Source: Enterobacteriaceae bacterium B14
GTDB lineage: Bacteria; Pseudomonadota; Gammaproteobacteria; Enterobacterales; Enterobacteriaceae
NCBI GenBank assembly: GCA_000307305.1
Contig: DF158884.1
Location: 17,520-81,519, forward strand
DNA length: 64,000 bases
Direction: 5' to 3'
Positions 18,716 to 29,054 of the stretch are shown piece after piece. The position numbers and the translations under genes are program-made. Below the pieces are notes generated by a model. The model worked only from the letters and a program-made list of their open reading frames with translations. It made no database searches and had not been told where the DNA came from. Numbering within the stretch: position 1 is the stretch's first letter; each line of letters opens with the position of its first letter.

Positions 18716-19396
18716 CGGATTTAAACCCGCTTGAGTGGGGAACACAAAATTGCAGAACTGCAAAAAGCGTTATCGTGCGGGAACACTCAGGCTTTAGGGA
18801 TCAGGTTAATAACCACTACGATTTACCCCTGCTCGCGCGGGGAACACATTCGATGTCCAGTTTTTCAGAATTCATCCACCGGTTTATCCCCGCTCGCGCG
18901 GGGAACACACCCCTGTAAGCAACGATGATGGCACAGTGGTCGGTTTATCCCCGCTCGCGCGGGGAACACTCGTTAATATGGATATTAATCATTGTTAATT
19001 CCGGTTTATCCCCGCTCGCGCGGGGAACACTCGCAGCAGCAGCAGCTAGCTGGGCCTCGCTCCGGTTTATCCCCGCTCGCGCGGGGAACACACATTCCGT
19101 TTACAAATTTAATATTAGACTATCGGTTTATCCCCGCTCGCGCGGGGAACACTAAAAAACGATCTTCGTATTCTTGCGACCATTCGGTTTATCCCCGCTC
19201 GCGCGGGGAACACACAATATGATATTATTAAATTATCAGCGTTACCGGTTTATCCCCGCTCGCGCGGGGAACACGCCATTAAAATACATTCCATCGAAAC
19301 GCCGAACGGTTTATCCCCGCTCGCGCGGGGAACACACGGGCCTTTATAGCGCCGCTGGACGCGATTCCGGTTTATCCCCGCTCGCGCGGGGAACAC
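18716..19396 (-). CRISPR. Main type I-E CRISPR array
   Basis: Ten 29-bp repeats start at 18819 and then every 61 bp (18880, 18941, 19002, 19063, 19124, 19185, 19246, 19307, 19368), enclosing nine 32-bp spacers. On the plus strand the repeat reads CGGTTTATCCCC, a TCGC-looped hairpin, then GGGGAACAC; the crRNA sense is the minus strand. The 18819 repeat differs slightly. Two decayed repeats extend the trailer end: one ends at 18786 (61 bp before) and one lies at 18716-18745, only 41 bp before that, so about 20 bp were lost. The array is leader-proximal at 19396, next to cas2. Confidence 0.97.
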
Positions 19397-19479
19397 TCTA
19401 AAACTATCCACCTGTTTTATAAGAAATTATTCCCCCCTATAAAATCCACCAACTTTTTATCACTTTGATAAAAACTAAC
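19397..19479 (-). promoter_or_regulatory. CRISPR leader between cas2 and the array
   Basis: This AT-rich 83-bp segment lies between the cas2 stop and the first repeat, the standard leader position in type I-E loci. It starts TCTAAAACTATCC next to the repeat and resembles the segment beside the relic array. It should contain the pre-crRNA promoter and the integration signals for Cas1-Cas2. Confidence 0.75.
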
Positions 19480-20696
<1,217 letters not shown>

Positions 20697-20708
20697 TCCC
20701 TCCTTAAG

Positions 20709-21368
20709 TTATCCCTTCTTAACGAGCAGCAAACCACAACCAAACCCTTTGCTTTTCCCCAAGCCAGAAACTAACGCCGCAGAGAACAACTCAGGGTCAG
20801 TCACCGTTAATCGCCCTTCATAATCAACCGAGCTGAACTGGATAGGTGCTAGCTCTACTCGCTTTTGTAGGCGGTGTTGCTGATAGCTCATCACACGGCA
20901 TTCATCTCCATACTCTTCTAAAGAGAATCCGTGCCGTTTACCCTGCGCGATAAGCCACTCTTTTGCTGCCTGCTCTTGCATGTTCCAGATGCCATCTTTA
21001 GGAATAGCGTTTTTCTTTGCCTGACATTTGGCATCCATCAGTACGTCATAGCGCTTCTTCTGCCGAGTGATAACGGGATTAGCACGCAGCGAAAAGAGTA
21101 ACGTTGCCCCCTTAAGCAAGCTTGGGTGATAGAGTTTTGTCTCCACAGAAAACAACTCATGCGTCCCACTTGGCGCACTTGCTGACACCACATAGAAGGT
21201 ATTGATGCTGCGCGTATCATCTCGCCGAAAGAGCATTCGCTCCTGGCTTTGCTCAGGGAAGAGCTGCCATAGCCACTGGTGCCATGCATAATCCCCTGCC
21301 GCGATCACCTTAGCTCGCATTACAGGAGGTAGACGATTGAGGTGAACCCTTACTCGTGAAAAATACAT
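20709..21368 (-). CDS. cas6e: Cas6e crRNA endonuclease (CasE)
   Basis: A 219-residue Cas6e. It begins MYFSRVRVHLNRLPP, has WHQWLWQLFPEQSQERMLFR around residues 29-48 with the conserved His region, and ends with the glycine-rich ALVSGLGKSKGFGCGLLLVKK loop typical of the subtype. It cleaves the repeat hairpin of pre-crRNA and stays bound to the crRNA 3' end in Cascade. Its ATG overlaps the cas5e stop by one base. Confidence 0.96.
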   Translation of the reverse strand: MYFSRVRVHLNRLPPVMRAKVIAAGDYAWHQWLWQLFPEQSQERMLFRRDDTRSINTFYVVSASAPSGTHELFSVETKLYHPSLLKGATLLFSLRANPVITRQKKRYDVLMDAKCQAKKNAIPKDGIWNMQEQAAKEWLIAQGKRHGFSLEEYGDECRVMSYQQHRLQKRVELAPIQFSSVDYEGRLTVTDPELFSAALVSGLGKSKGFGCGLLLVKKG

Positions 21369-22138
21369 TATTCACCCCCTCCCAATGTGCCGCTGTACTG
21401 TATTCGCTCACCAAACTGCCAACGGCGGCGGTCCAATGGATCGTCTGTACGAACCTGAGACAGCGAAGCGTCGATCTCGACATTCTCGCTCTGTTCCCAG
21501 TAGCAGATGTCCGAACTCTCCATGAGCTTATGAAGATCTAAACCCCCCTCCTCGCCACTCTGGTTAGACAGTGCTTTTAGTTTGTCCGTAAACACTGTTT
21601 CAGCCTGTATAAAGGCTGTGGCCAGTGAGCCTTCGATCACCTGCGGCGAAAGTGGCAAAGCCAGTGGGCAACTTTTTCTCCCCAAATAGAGTGAGAAAAC
21701 AGGACTCTCTAACGCGTTTGCCAGTTGAGCCAAACTCACCGGAGCACCCGCTAAGGCGCTAATCGCTACGTGATAATAGGCATCACAACGGTAGTCGCGT
21801 GTCGAGAGAACCGTTTCTAATGCATGCTTCGGCTCTTTGCACAGCTCATCACGGCGGGTATAACGCACCCGTTTTTTATTCTCTCTTGGCATTTGGATGG
21901 TGTGGTAGTCACTCAACCACGTCTCTTGCTTCCCCATAGGGCGTACAGCAACTTGATAGTGGCTGTAAAACTCAGCTAAACGCGCATCCTCTTCACGTTT
22001 AATCCCCAGCGCAGCGGTTAGTAACCCCAATAGGGCAGAACGACTAGGGATCTTCGACGTATGGCGCATCTCACCAACGGCAGGCTCCCCCCAAGACACC
22101 AACGGCGCATAAAGCTGAAATACCAAATATTGGGACAT
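21368..22138 (-). CDS. cas5e: Cas5e Cascade subunit (CasD)
   Basis: A 256-residue Cas5e. The N-terminus is MSQYLVFQLYAPLVSWGEPA, then VGEMRHTSKIPSRSALLGLL, the family's RAMP motif for crRNA 5'-handle binding. SPVFSLYLGRKSCPLALPL near residue 145 is also typical. It caps the 5' end of the crRNA in Cascade. It follows cas7e by 11 bp. Confidence 0.96.
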   Translation of the reverse strand: MSQYLVFQLYAPLVSWGEPAVGEMRHTSKIPSRSALLGLLTAALGIKREEDARLAEFYSHYQVAVRPMGKQETWLSDYHTIQMPRENKKRVRYTRRDELCKEPKHALETVLSTRDYRCDAYYHVAISALAGAPVSLAQLANALESPVFSLYLGRKSCPLALPLSPQVIEGSLATAFIQAETVFTDKLKALSNQSGEEGGLDLHKLMESSDICYWEQSENVEIDASLSQVRTDDPLDRRRWQFGERIQYSGTLGGGE

Positions 22139-22149
22139 CGTTTTTCCCC

Positions 22150-23214
22150 TTATTGGCTAACAAAATCCAGAATCGCCGATAGCGAGCCTTCACCCTGATC
22201 TACGTTCAGTTCACACGCCGTCTCAGCACATTTGCCATAGACCGCATCGAACTTATCCCGCTGCTGTTGCAGTACTTCAATCGCCTGACCCAGTTGATCC
22301 TGTGGAAACACGGGCTTGAAGAAGGCGACAGAAAGGGCGCGCGGCTGTCTGGTGCCTCGCTCGGCTAAAACATAAGAGGCGTAAGCGCGGGAGGCAAAGC
22401 TGTTTTGCTTACCGTTTGGTGAAACAGTGAGTGCCGTTTCGGTTAACGCACGCAGCGTTTTTTGCACCAGCGCTTCATCACCGTTTAGACTCTCTAACAG
22501 TTGGTCGCGGTTAATGCAGATATAGCCGTAGAACAACGCAGAGGCGAACGCGGTTTCCCCCATATGGGCCGAGCCAGATTCCTCATTGGATTGGAGATCG
22601 TCTACGGCAGTGAAGAAATCATCCTCGACGGTAACGGCACTCACACCTAGTGCATGCGCTACTTGGCAAGCTGCCTCGATATTAAACTCTGGGCTGGAAG
22701 CCAACATACGGCCAAATAGGGCGATATCAACACTCATGCTTTCATTGCGCAGAAGCTTTAGCTCCTCGCTGGTTGGCTCGCGATTTTCTTCTGCTAATGT
22801 CGCAATAAGCTGGTTGATCAACGCTTGTTCATGATGGCTGATATGGACGATCTGTTCGGTTTCTAGATTCTCTGTTTCATTCTTTTCTTTACTCTCACTT
22901 TTACGCTTACCGAACTGATCGACAATCTTCTGCGTTACCTCTTTGGCAAGCTTATCTTTCATTCCCGCCGCAATCAGTGCGCGATAGGTGATAGGCCCTA
23001 ACAGACGAGTACGTTTACCCGTGTGTTCACTCAATGCAGATTCGAACACTTCTGACGTGCGCCATGCACGCTTCAGGCTTTGCGAAGAGACTCTTAAACG
23101 CTCATATCCCCCCATAATGGCGGTTTTCGGCCTGCCAGTATCATCGCGGTTTAGGTTAGAGGGCGCGTAGGCGGTTAATAGATGAAGTTGGATAAATGTT
23201 GTCATGTTCGTCAT
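22150..23214 (-). CDS. cas7e: Cas7e Cascade backbone subunit (CasC)
   Basis: A 354-residue Cas7e. It starts with TFIQLHLLTAYAPSNLNRDD and has GGYERLRVSSQSLKRAWRTS around residues 31-50, the classic motif. SVDIALFGRMLAS lies near 170 and ASALFYGYICINRDQL near 225. Six copies line the crRNA in Cascade. A charged Lys/Glu-rich stretch near residues 105-125 is a variable insertion. It lies 7 bp after cse2. Confidence 0.96.
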   Translation of the reverse strand: MTNMTTFIQLHLLTAYAPSNLNRDDTGRPKTAIMGGYERLRVSSQSLKRAWRTSEVFESALSEHTGKRTRLLGPITYRALIAAGMKDKLAKEVTQKIVDQFGKRKSESKEKNETENLETEQIVHISHHEQALINQLIATLAEENREPTSEELKLLRNESMSVDIALFGRMLASSPEFNIEAACQVAHALGVSAVTVEDDFFTAVDDLQSNEESGSAHMGETAFASALFYGYICINRDQLLESLNGDEALVQKTLRALTETALTVSPNGKQNSFASRAYASYVLAERGTRQPRALSVAFFKPVFPQDQLGQAIEVLQQQRDKFDAVYGKCAETACELNVDQGEGSLSAILDFVSQ

Positions 23215-23221
23215 TCCTTAA

Positions 23222-23818
23222 TTATTGAGTCGCCTGAAAGTATTCACATGCCCAGCGCACAGCAAGGCGTTCGAAAGGTTTAGTGCTAGGAGAACGATGT
23301 GCTAATTTCGCCTGATACTCTCGCATCCACAGAAAGATGCCATCGGCGAGAGAAAGAAGATTTACACCGCTATCACCTCTAATTTTTACGGCACGAATGA
23401 GTTGACGGGAGAACTCTTCCGGCGTTGCCGAGCGCAGCAAGCGGTTAAAGCGAAGCTCTGATAAGCAAGGGCGATCGCTACTCACTTTCTCCCCAAGTTG
23501 AGCAGCAAAGCTCTTCTTCGTATTGTTGCTTTTCACATACACGGCGACAGAGGTAAAAATAGCCAGTGCAAGTTGATCGCTTTCGCTACGCTCCAAATCA
23601 ACCAATGTACCCAGTTTCTTCGCCAAATAACGATAGCCGCCACAAACCAGTGCATCCCAAGGGTCAGAGATACGGCGTAGTTTTGCCCGTTCTGCCCTGC
23701 CGTTGATATACACCCCTTTATCGCTGTTATCTCTGTCTTGCAATATGCCAAACCATTGAGCGATCTCTTTGCCAATGCCGTCATTGCGCAAGATCACTTC
23801 GTTTGTTGTATTAGACAC
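23222..23818 (-). CDS. cse2: Cse2 Cascade small subunit (CasB)
   Basis: A 198-residue helical protein. Recognisable parts are RAKLRRISDPWDALVCGGY near residue 42, RPCLSELRFNRLLRSATPEE near 115 and GVNLLSLADGIFLWMREYQ near 152. Two Cse2 copies stabilise the displaced strand in Cascade. Its start lies eight bases inside the end of cse1, implying translational coupling. Confidence 0.94.
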   Translation of the reverse strand: MSNTTNEVILRNDGIGKEIAQWFGILQDRDNSDKGVYINGRAERAKLRRISDPWDALVCGGYRYLAKKLGTLVDLERSESDQLALAIFTSVAVYVKSNNTKKSFAAQLGEKVSSDRPCLSELRFNRLLRSATPEEFSRQLIRAVKIRGDSGVNLLSLADGIFLWMREYQAKLAHRSPSTKPFERLAVRWACEYFQATQ

Positions 23819-25373
23819 TCGCTACCTCCTCACGATCCTTCGTTATCTCTTTCAAGGTTTTGTAGGATTTCAATTTATAGAAATTGGCTGTTAGCCGTTT
23901 ACGCGCCGTGACTTCCCGCTCCAAGTTATTAGGGTTATCAGGGTGGGAAAAGATGCGTAAGTCGTAGACAGCAAGCACATAGCGGTGGAGCGAAGAGATC
24001 CACGTTACTAACGCTGCCACACTGTTCTCTTTGGAAAGCAGTGAATGCAGTAGCTGGCTAAAATAGATTTCTGTCTCTTGCCAATAGGCTCTATCGATGG
24101 CGCTAAAATCCCCTCGTGCATATTTGGGGCTTTCGAACCAAGCGTCTCTTAACGCACTTCTTAAGATCGGAAGCGTCTCCGCTGCCAGTGCAACGGCTAC
24201 AGAGAGATCATAATCCAACGCAGCTGCATCCTCAGAGGAGAGCGCAGAAATAGGAATTCGGTGTTCATACCAGCAACGGGCCTTCATATTGTCCATATCA
24301 AAGGCAAAGCACCATAGCCCCATTTTTACACCTAACGCGCTATGATCCCTCTCAGCATTTACCTGCACAATCTTTGCCGGATACTGTTCATTGCCATTGT
24401 TTTGGCCCCGTAGTATCAGCCCGAGCCAATCTTTATAAGCGAGGCCACCTGGTTGCCCTTTTACGGAGAGCATAGGGGCCTGCTCATCTTTCAATGCCTT
24501 GCGGTATGGCGTTAGAGGATGTAGCCATCCGTCATACTGCACGCCGTAGTTTTTGGTGCGATAGTGGGTAAAAAGCACATCACTCTGTTCACCACAGAGA
24601 TCACATTGGCCTTCACGAACAGAACCAAAATCCAGCCCGATTCTGCGCGGCATTCCCCAGTAAGCTTGTAATTTATTGGCACTCTCTGGCGTGACAGGCT
24701 TGCCCGTTTTATCACTCACTCGCGTCTCTGCCAGCCAAGGGAAAACCTGTTTGTCACATGTACCGATGGACATATCCTCTTGGGACAAAACATTGAGCCA
24801 CAGCTTGCACCATAGCGATTTATCGTCACTCAGTGGCATGACCAGCGTCGTCATCGGGCCACCACCGCGCATACCAGTGCGGTGTCCTTGTCCACCAGAA
24901 GGAGCATTAGTTTGTAGAGTAAACAAGGCCATCGCGGCACAGTGTGGACACATGGCACTGACAACACCGCGTTTCACAAAGTGGTCTTTATTCAGCTTTA
25001 GTGTATTGCCCCCCGGCGCATCAATCAGCAAACCCGAGATAGGAACCAAGTCGCCGTCTAGCTCGCTAAAATCCTGCATAAATGCGGGTTTTTCTTCACC
25101 AAACTGCATAGCAGGGGCAAGTTTAGAAAGCGCCTCTTGCAATACTTCACCCTGTACACCATTTAGCGTCTCCTCCCACTCTTCCTCACCTTCTGGAGAA
25201 AATGCAGTTTGCAGCAAGCCAATTAAAAATTGATACGCCGCCCCCTGAAAATCAGGGCGAGGGTAGGCAAGATCGAGAATCTCCGGCTCCACCATTTGCC
25301 AAGGCGCTATCTTGCCAACGCTGCCGTCTCGGTATTTCACCGGTAACCACTGCTCTGTAAGCAAAGAAAACAT
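23811..25373 (-). CDS. cse1: Cse1 Cascade large subunit (CasA)
   Basis: A 520-residue Cse1. The N-terminus is SLLTEQWLPVKYRDGSVGKI. A zinc-binding-like set, MCPHCAAMALFTLQ and GQCDLCGEQSD, follows around residues 140 and 255. The RGGGPMTTLVMP loop near 170 corresponds to the region involved in PAM and Cas3 contacts, and the C-terminus forms a four-helix bundle. Cse1 recognises the PAM and recruits Cas3. It is separated from cas3 by a 69-bp spacer with a hairpin. Confidence 0.95.
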   Translation of the reverse strand: MFSLLTEQWLPVKYRDGSVGKIAPWQMVEPEILDLAYPRPDFQGAAYQFLIGLLQTAFSPEGEEEWEETLNGVQGEVLQEALSKLAPAMQFGEEKPAFMQDFSELDGDLVPISGLLIDAPGGNTLKLNKDHFVKRGVVSAMCPHCAAMALFTLQTNAPSGGQGHRTGMRGGGPMTTLVMPLSDDKSLWCKLWLNVLSQEDMSIGTCDKQVFPWLAETRVSDKTGKPVTPESANKLQAYWGMPRRIGLDFGSVREGQCDLCGEQSDVLFTHYRTKNYGVQYDGWLHPLTPYRKALKDEQAPMLSVKGQPGGLAYKDWLGLILRGQNNGNEQYPAKIVQVNAERDHSALGVKMGLWCFAFDMDNMKARCWYEHRIPISALSSEDAAALDYDLSVAVALAAETLPILRSALRDAWFESPKYARGDFSAIDRAYWQETEIYFSQLLHSLLSKENSVAALVTWISSLHRYVLAVYDLRIFSHPDNPNNLEREVTARKRLTANFYKLKSYKTLKEITKDREEVASV

Positions 25374-25402
25374 AACTTCTCCTAAGTCACCTTATCTCCG
25401 TC

Positions 25403-25440
25403 AACTTTCCGTTGCAGGCTCGTGGGCTGCAACGGAAGTT
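25403..25440 (-). terminator. Hairpin between cas3 and cse1
   Basis: The plus-strand arms AACTTTCCGTTGCAG (25403-25417) and CTGCAACGGAAGTT (25427-25440) form a 14-bp stem with one bulge, immediately after the cas3 stop in the direction of transcription. No T-run follows. It may attenuate read-through from cas3 into the Cascade genes. Confidence 0.55.
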
Positions 25441-25442
25441 AT

Positions 25443-28178
25443 TTAAGATATCGTTCGCTGAAGTAACGCTATCAGCCCCATATCCTTCGAATAAAACGCC
25501 GATGCTTTCCCCGGTCTTAGTAGTGCCACCACGGCATCATTCCGACGTAACATCTTTTGTAACTGTTCTAACTCCGCCCCTTCTAAGAGTGGAATATCTG
25601 CGCGATTGTTTTGCCACCAGACCTCCCTCACCTGAACTCGGCTCATCTCCCACGGGAAATTCACCTCACCCGCATAAGGCATGATGGGTTCACCCTCTGT
25701 TGCCCATGCAAAATAGAGGTCTTTCGAGGCTTCACTCAAGCGAGTGGATATCTCGATCTCTTCTCTCCACCCTGTGTTACTCGATTTAGCACAGTAGCCT
25801 TGATCTAAAACCAGCGCGTTCTGTTCTGCGGCGGCGCGTTCGCTCATCTGCTTGCCCATCGCATTGTGTTCAGCGCGCTGGAGTGATGAAGGTGTAGGAA
25901 TCGTGGCATCGCCCTCATAGACACCATCGACCAGCGCCCTCGCCTCTTCCGGCATCTTGATATGCCCTAGCTGACGTAAAATAAATTGAGTTCGCCATAA
26001 CAGCGCGTGATCGGCATAGACAAAACCGCTGTTGCGCAGTTCGCCGTTGATCCAATTTGAATCAGGTGTGTCGCTCCATTCAGGGGCTAAGACGTAGAGT
26101 TCAGGCGGTGCTCGTTCATCGCATAACGGCTGTGGGGAATCTGACGATTTACGATTGCCATTGGCATCGCGAATATGTCGCTGTAACCGGCCCGCCCGCT
26201 GGATCAGTAAATCAACGGGAGCGATATCGCTAATCATCATGTCGAGATCGATATCTAGTGATTGCTCGATAACTTGAGTCGCAATCAGCACCCTTCCCTT
26301 GCGGGTTTCCGATGAAGATTGGCTACCAAACCACGACAGCGATTTATTCTCGATATCCACTCGGTCACAGAACGCAAAGCGGCTGTGAAACAGTAATAGA
26401 TCCTCATTCGGCATCCATACTGCTTGTTTTAGCTGTTGATAGAGCTGGATGGCATCGTCTACCGAGTTAATAATCCAACAGATACAGAGGCCAGATTCAA
26501 CCGCCTGTTTTATGAGCGTAATACCCTGCTGACGCTGAGTCAGCCAGCGTACGCCAACCGTGCGGCGCACTTCTTCACGCGTCGCTAGGCTCAACTCTTC
26601 CACTCGTTCTGCCGACAGATGCGTCCACCACGGATAGGTCGCGTCAACATTGAGCGTCGGCATCTCCCCCTGACACCCTTTGCGAAAAGCATTGCACAGT
26701 TTTTCGCGCAGGGAGAACGGCAGAGTCGCCGTCAGCACAATAATGCTGCCGCCCTGCGAGGCATGAAGATAGATCAGTTTTTCCAATAGCCGCGACATGT
26801 AAGCATCGTAAGCGTGTACTTCATCCAGAATCAGAATCTTGTTACACAGGCCCAATATGCGCAGGGTTTGGTGCTTAAACGGCAAGGCTGCCATCAATGC
26901 TTGATCCAGCGTGCCGACGCCGATATCAGCAAGCAACGCCTTCTTTCTAGAGTCGGCAAACCAGCGATTACATTCACTGCCAGCACTCTGCTCGTCTAAA
27001 GCGTAGTTTTCCTGCCCCTGATTCTCTTCTGTCCACACCGATTGGCTAAACGCCTCAGACATGTGTCTCGCACCATGTGCAAGAATCAGCGATGGTCGAG
27101 AATGGGGTTGGTAAAGCGCATGGTAGGCCGTCGCTAAACGCATATACATGGCATTTGCCGTCGCCATGGTGGGTAGGCCAAGATAGATACCTTTACCTTT
27201 GCCTTCAGACATTAATCGGTGCGCCAGTATCATAGCGGCTTCGGTTTTCCCTGCTCCCGTCACATCTTCCAAAATAAACATCTGCGCACCGGATGAGGAG
27301 AGATCTTGCTCCAACGCTTGTTGCTGTAACGGTGTCGGCTGCTGAATAAAAGGAAACAAGTCTTGATGAGAGTGAAAAGGCAGGACATCGGGCGTCGGTG
27401 GCAGCTGAGTGATGGCCTCTTCTGCCTTAGGTAGTGCCATCGCCTGCCAATAATCTGTCAGTGGCATCTTCTCTGCACAGAGTGGGAAATAGGTTTGATT
27501 CGAGCCTAACCAATCCGCCAATACTGTTAGGCCAGCCAGTAACCAACTTTGCTGTTTTAGCTCAGCCCGCCAAGACTTAGTTGCAAAACAATCTGGCAGT
27601 GTCTCAAAAGGAAAGATGGTCTTTAATGCCAAAAAATAATCCACCACCGCGAGCTTATCGCTGCCATCAAACGCACGAACGCCATCATGTTCATCGGGAG
27701 TGGGAGGTTTGCCGTGGTGCCCTGTGACAATTTGCAGCCACATATCCAGTGCATAAGTCGTCCCCGAAAGATCATCCGCAGCGGGGAACAATGCAAGGCT
27801 GCCTGACTTCCACTCACTTCGAAGATATCGCTGCCACAGCCAGTAACCTAAATTATCGTGCTTGGTGGTGTAGGCTTTGCCATTAAGCGGCGTGACCAGA
27901 TCAGGGCTGGTATGGGGATAAAGCTGCTGGAAACCGCGGGCAAATTTGCCGATATCGTGAAGGGCAAGAAAGTAGGCAAACCATAGTGCCCCCTCTTCTC
28001 CTTCTAATCCAAGGGAGACGAGAATATCCGCAGCCTGAAAACGGTTTTGCTTCACCATATGGTAGCCACAAGCGGCTACATCGAGGCAGTGATAAGGTAA
28101 AAGGTGATAATCATCGCTGTTTGGATCTTTACTGCGGTTAGTTTTTCCCCAGTAGTGGAGGTATTGCCCTACATCCAT
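25443..28178 (-). CDS. cas3: Cas3 helicase-nuclease (type I-E)
   Basis: A 911-residue Cas3. The N-terminal HD nuclease includes FLALHDIGKFARGFQ near residue 90 and VTGHHGKPPTPDEHD near 150. The superfamily 2 helicase follows, with Walker A DVTGAGKTEAA near 305, ILILDEVHAYDAYM (DEVH box) near 450, VLTATLPFS near 480, and motif VI ATQVIEQSLDIDLDMMIS plus LIQRAGRLQRH near 650. Cas3 is recruited by Cascade and degrades target DNA. All key residues appear intact. It is the first gene of the cas operon. Confidence 0.97.
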   Translation of the reverse strand: MDVGQYLHYWGKTNRSKDPNSDDYHLLPYHCLDVAACGYHMVKQNRFQAADILVSLGLEGEEGALWFAYFLALHDIGKFARGFQQLYPHTSPDLVTPLNGKAYTTKHDNLGYWLWQRYLRSEWKSGSLALFPAADDLSGTTYALDMWLQIVTGHHGKPPTPDEHDGVRAFDGSDKLAVVDYFLALKTIFPFETLPDCFATKSWRAELKQQSWLLAGLTVLADWLGSNQTYFPLCAEKMPLTDYWQAMALPKAEEAITQLPPTPDVLPFHSHQDLFPFIQQPTPLQQQALEQDLSSSGAQMFILEDVTGAGKTEAAMILAHRLMSEGKGKGIYLGLPTMATANAMYMRLATAYHALYQPHSRPSLILAHGARHMSEAFSQSVWTEENQGQENYALDEQSAGSECNRWFADSRKKALLADIGVGTLDQALMAALPFKHQTLRILGLCNKILILDEVHAYDAYMSRLLEKLIYLHASQGGSIIVLTATLPFSLREKLCNAFRKGCQGEMPTLNVDATYPWWTHLSAERVEELSLATREEVRRTVGVRWLTQRQQGITLIKQAVESGLCICWIINSVDDAIQLYQQLKQAVWMPNEDLLLFHSRFAFCDRVDIENKSLSWFGSQSSSETRKGRVLIATQVIEQSLDIDLDMMISDIAPVDLLIQRAGRLQRHIRDANGNRKSSDSPQPLCDERAPPELYVLAPEWSDTPDSNWINGELRNSGFVYADHALLWRTQFILRQLGHIKMPEEARALVDGVYEGDATIPTPSSLQRAEHNAMGKQMSERAAAEQNALVLDQGYCAKSSNTGWREEIEISTRLSEASKDLYFAWATEGEPIMPYAGEVNFPWEMSRVQVREVWWQNNRADIPLLEGAELEQLQKMLRRNDAVVALLRPGKASAFYSKDMGLIALLQRTIS

Positions 28179-28436
28179 GCTGTTGAACCTAATACGAAAA
28201 TTGTAACGAGCAGCATAAACGATCTATCGAAGAGATATCTCTGTTTGTATCACAAAACAATAACAATAGGCATGAGATTTTTCACTAATCATTTACAGAA
28301 TAAATAATTGGTTTCTTATAACAAAAGGAAATTTAAGGTGGGGGATAGAAAAATAAGCTGTATTGAATATGCCATCAGGAAAGATATGTTAGCGAGCCAA
28401 GCCAGCCCGCCACATGCAGAAATAACGTTTTAAAAC
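28179..28436. promoter_or_regulatory. cas operon promoter region
   Basis: An AT-rich 258-bp gap between the pentulose epimerase stop and cas3, both on the minus strand. No gene is seen. It should hold the cas promoter; its AT-richness resembles H-NS-controlled cas promoters of enterobacteria, which is inference. Confidence 0.45.
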
Positions 28437-29054
28437 CTACAACAATGCTGATAACGCCTTAGCATTCGCTGCCTTATCGCACCCTTCAAATAACCCTCTC
28501 CCCACCACAACTGCGTCATTTTCAGCACCGCGCAGTGCTGCAAAGTGTTCAGGTTTCATACCGCCATCGACGACAACGGGTAGGTGGGCAGGAAGTTGGT
28601 GTGTTCTCTCTAATACCTGAGGGCAGAATTCACCGCCGCCAGCGGGAGCCGCCAGCAATAGCACGCCATCTATCTTATCCAGCCAAGGTGTTAGCTCATC
28701 AATAGAGGTATCGGGTTTTAGCGCCAGATAAGCCTGCGAGCCACACTGGCGGATCTCTTCGATCAGCGCCACAGGATCTTGGCAAGCTTCTAGGTGAAAG
28801 GCGACCCAGCGAGCACCCAACGAGGCAAAATGTGGCCCCCAGATATCAGGGTTGCTCACCATAATATGCACGTCGATAGGGAGTGTACTGGCCTGTTTCA
28901 GGCTATTAAACAGCAGTGGATTGAGGCCAAATGCGGGGGCGAAGTGGCCATCCATAATATCGAAATGCAGGGAATCCAGATAAGGCAGGAGTGGCTCTAG
29001 GTCCTCCATGATCATCAACTGTTCAGCGGCATATACGCTGGCTGAAAGTTTCAT
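28437..29054 (-). CDS. Pentulose/hexulose-phosphate 3-epimerase (Rpe/AlsE family)
   Basis: A 205-residue TIM-barrel ribulose-phosphate 3-epimerase relative. The active-site strands are visible: KLSASVYAAEQL, LHFDIMDGHFAPAFGLNP (metal-binding His and catalytic Asp near residues 30-47), DVHIMVSNP with the His near 62, and PVVVDGGMKPEH plus DAVVVGRGLFEG near the C-terminus for phosphate binding. It converts a pentulose 5-phosphate or allulose 6-phosphate to its C3 epimer. Its ATG overlaps the ABC ATPase stop (ATGA), so it is the last gene of the sugar operon. It is more divergent than housekeeping Rpe. Confidence 0.88.
   Translation of the reverse strand: MKLSASVYAAEQLMIMEDLEPLLPYLDSLHFDIMDGHFAPAFGLNPLLFNSLKQASTLPIDVHIMVSNPDIWGPHFASLGARWVAFHLEACQDPVALIEEIRQCGSQAYLALKPDTSIDELTPWLDKIDGVLLLAAPAGGGEFCPQVLERTHQLPAHLPVVVDGGMKPEHFAALRGAENDAVVVGRGLFEGCDKAANAKALSALL

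Noticed and set aside
18731..19401. Four overlapping plus-strand open frames with repeated VYPRSRGEH-like segments
   Set aside because: They are translations of the CRISPR repeats and spacers; the 61-bp periodicity explains them.
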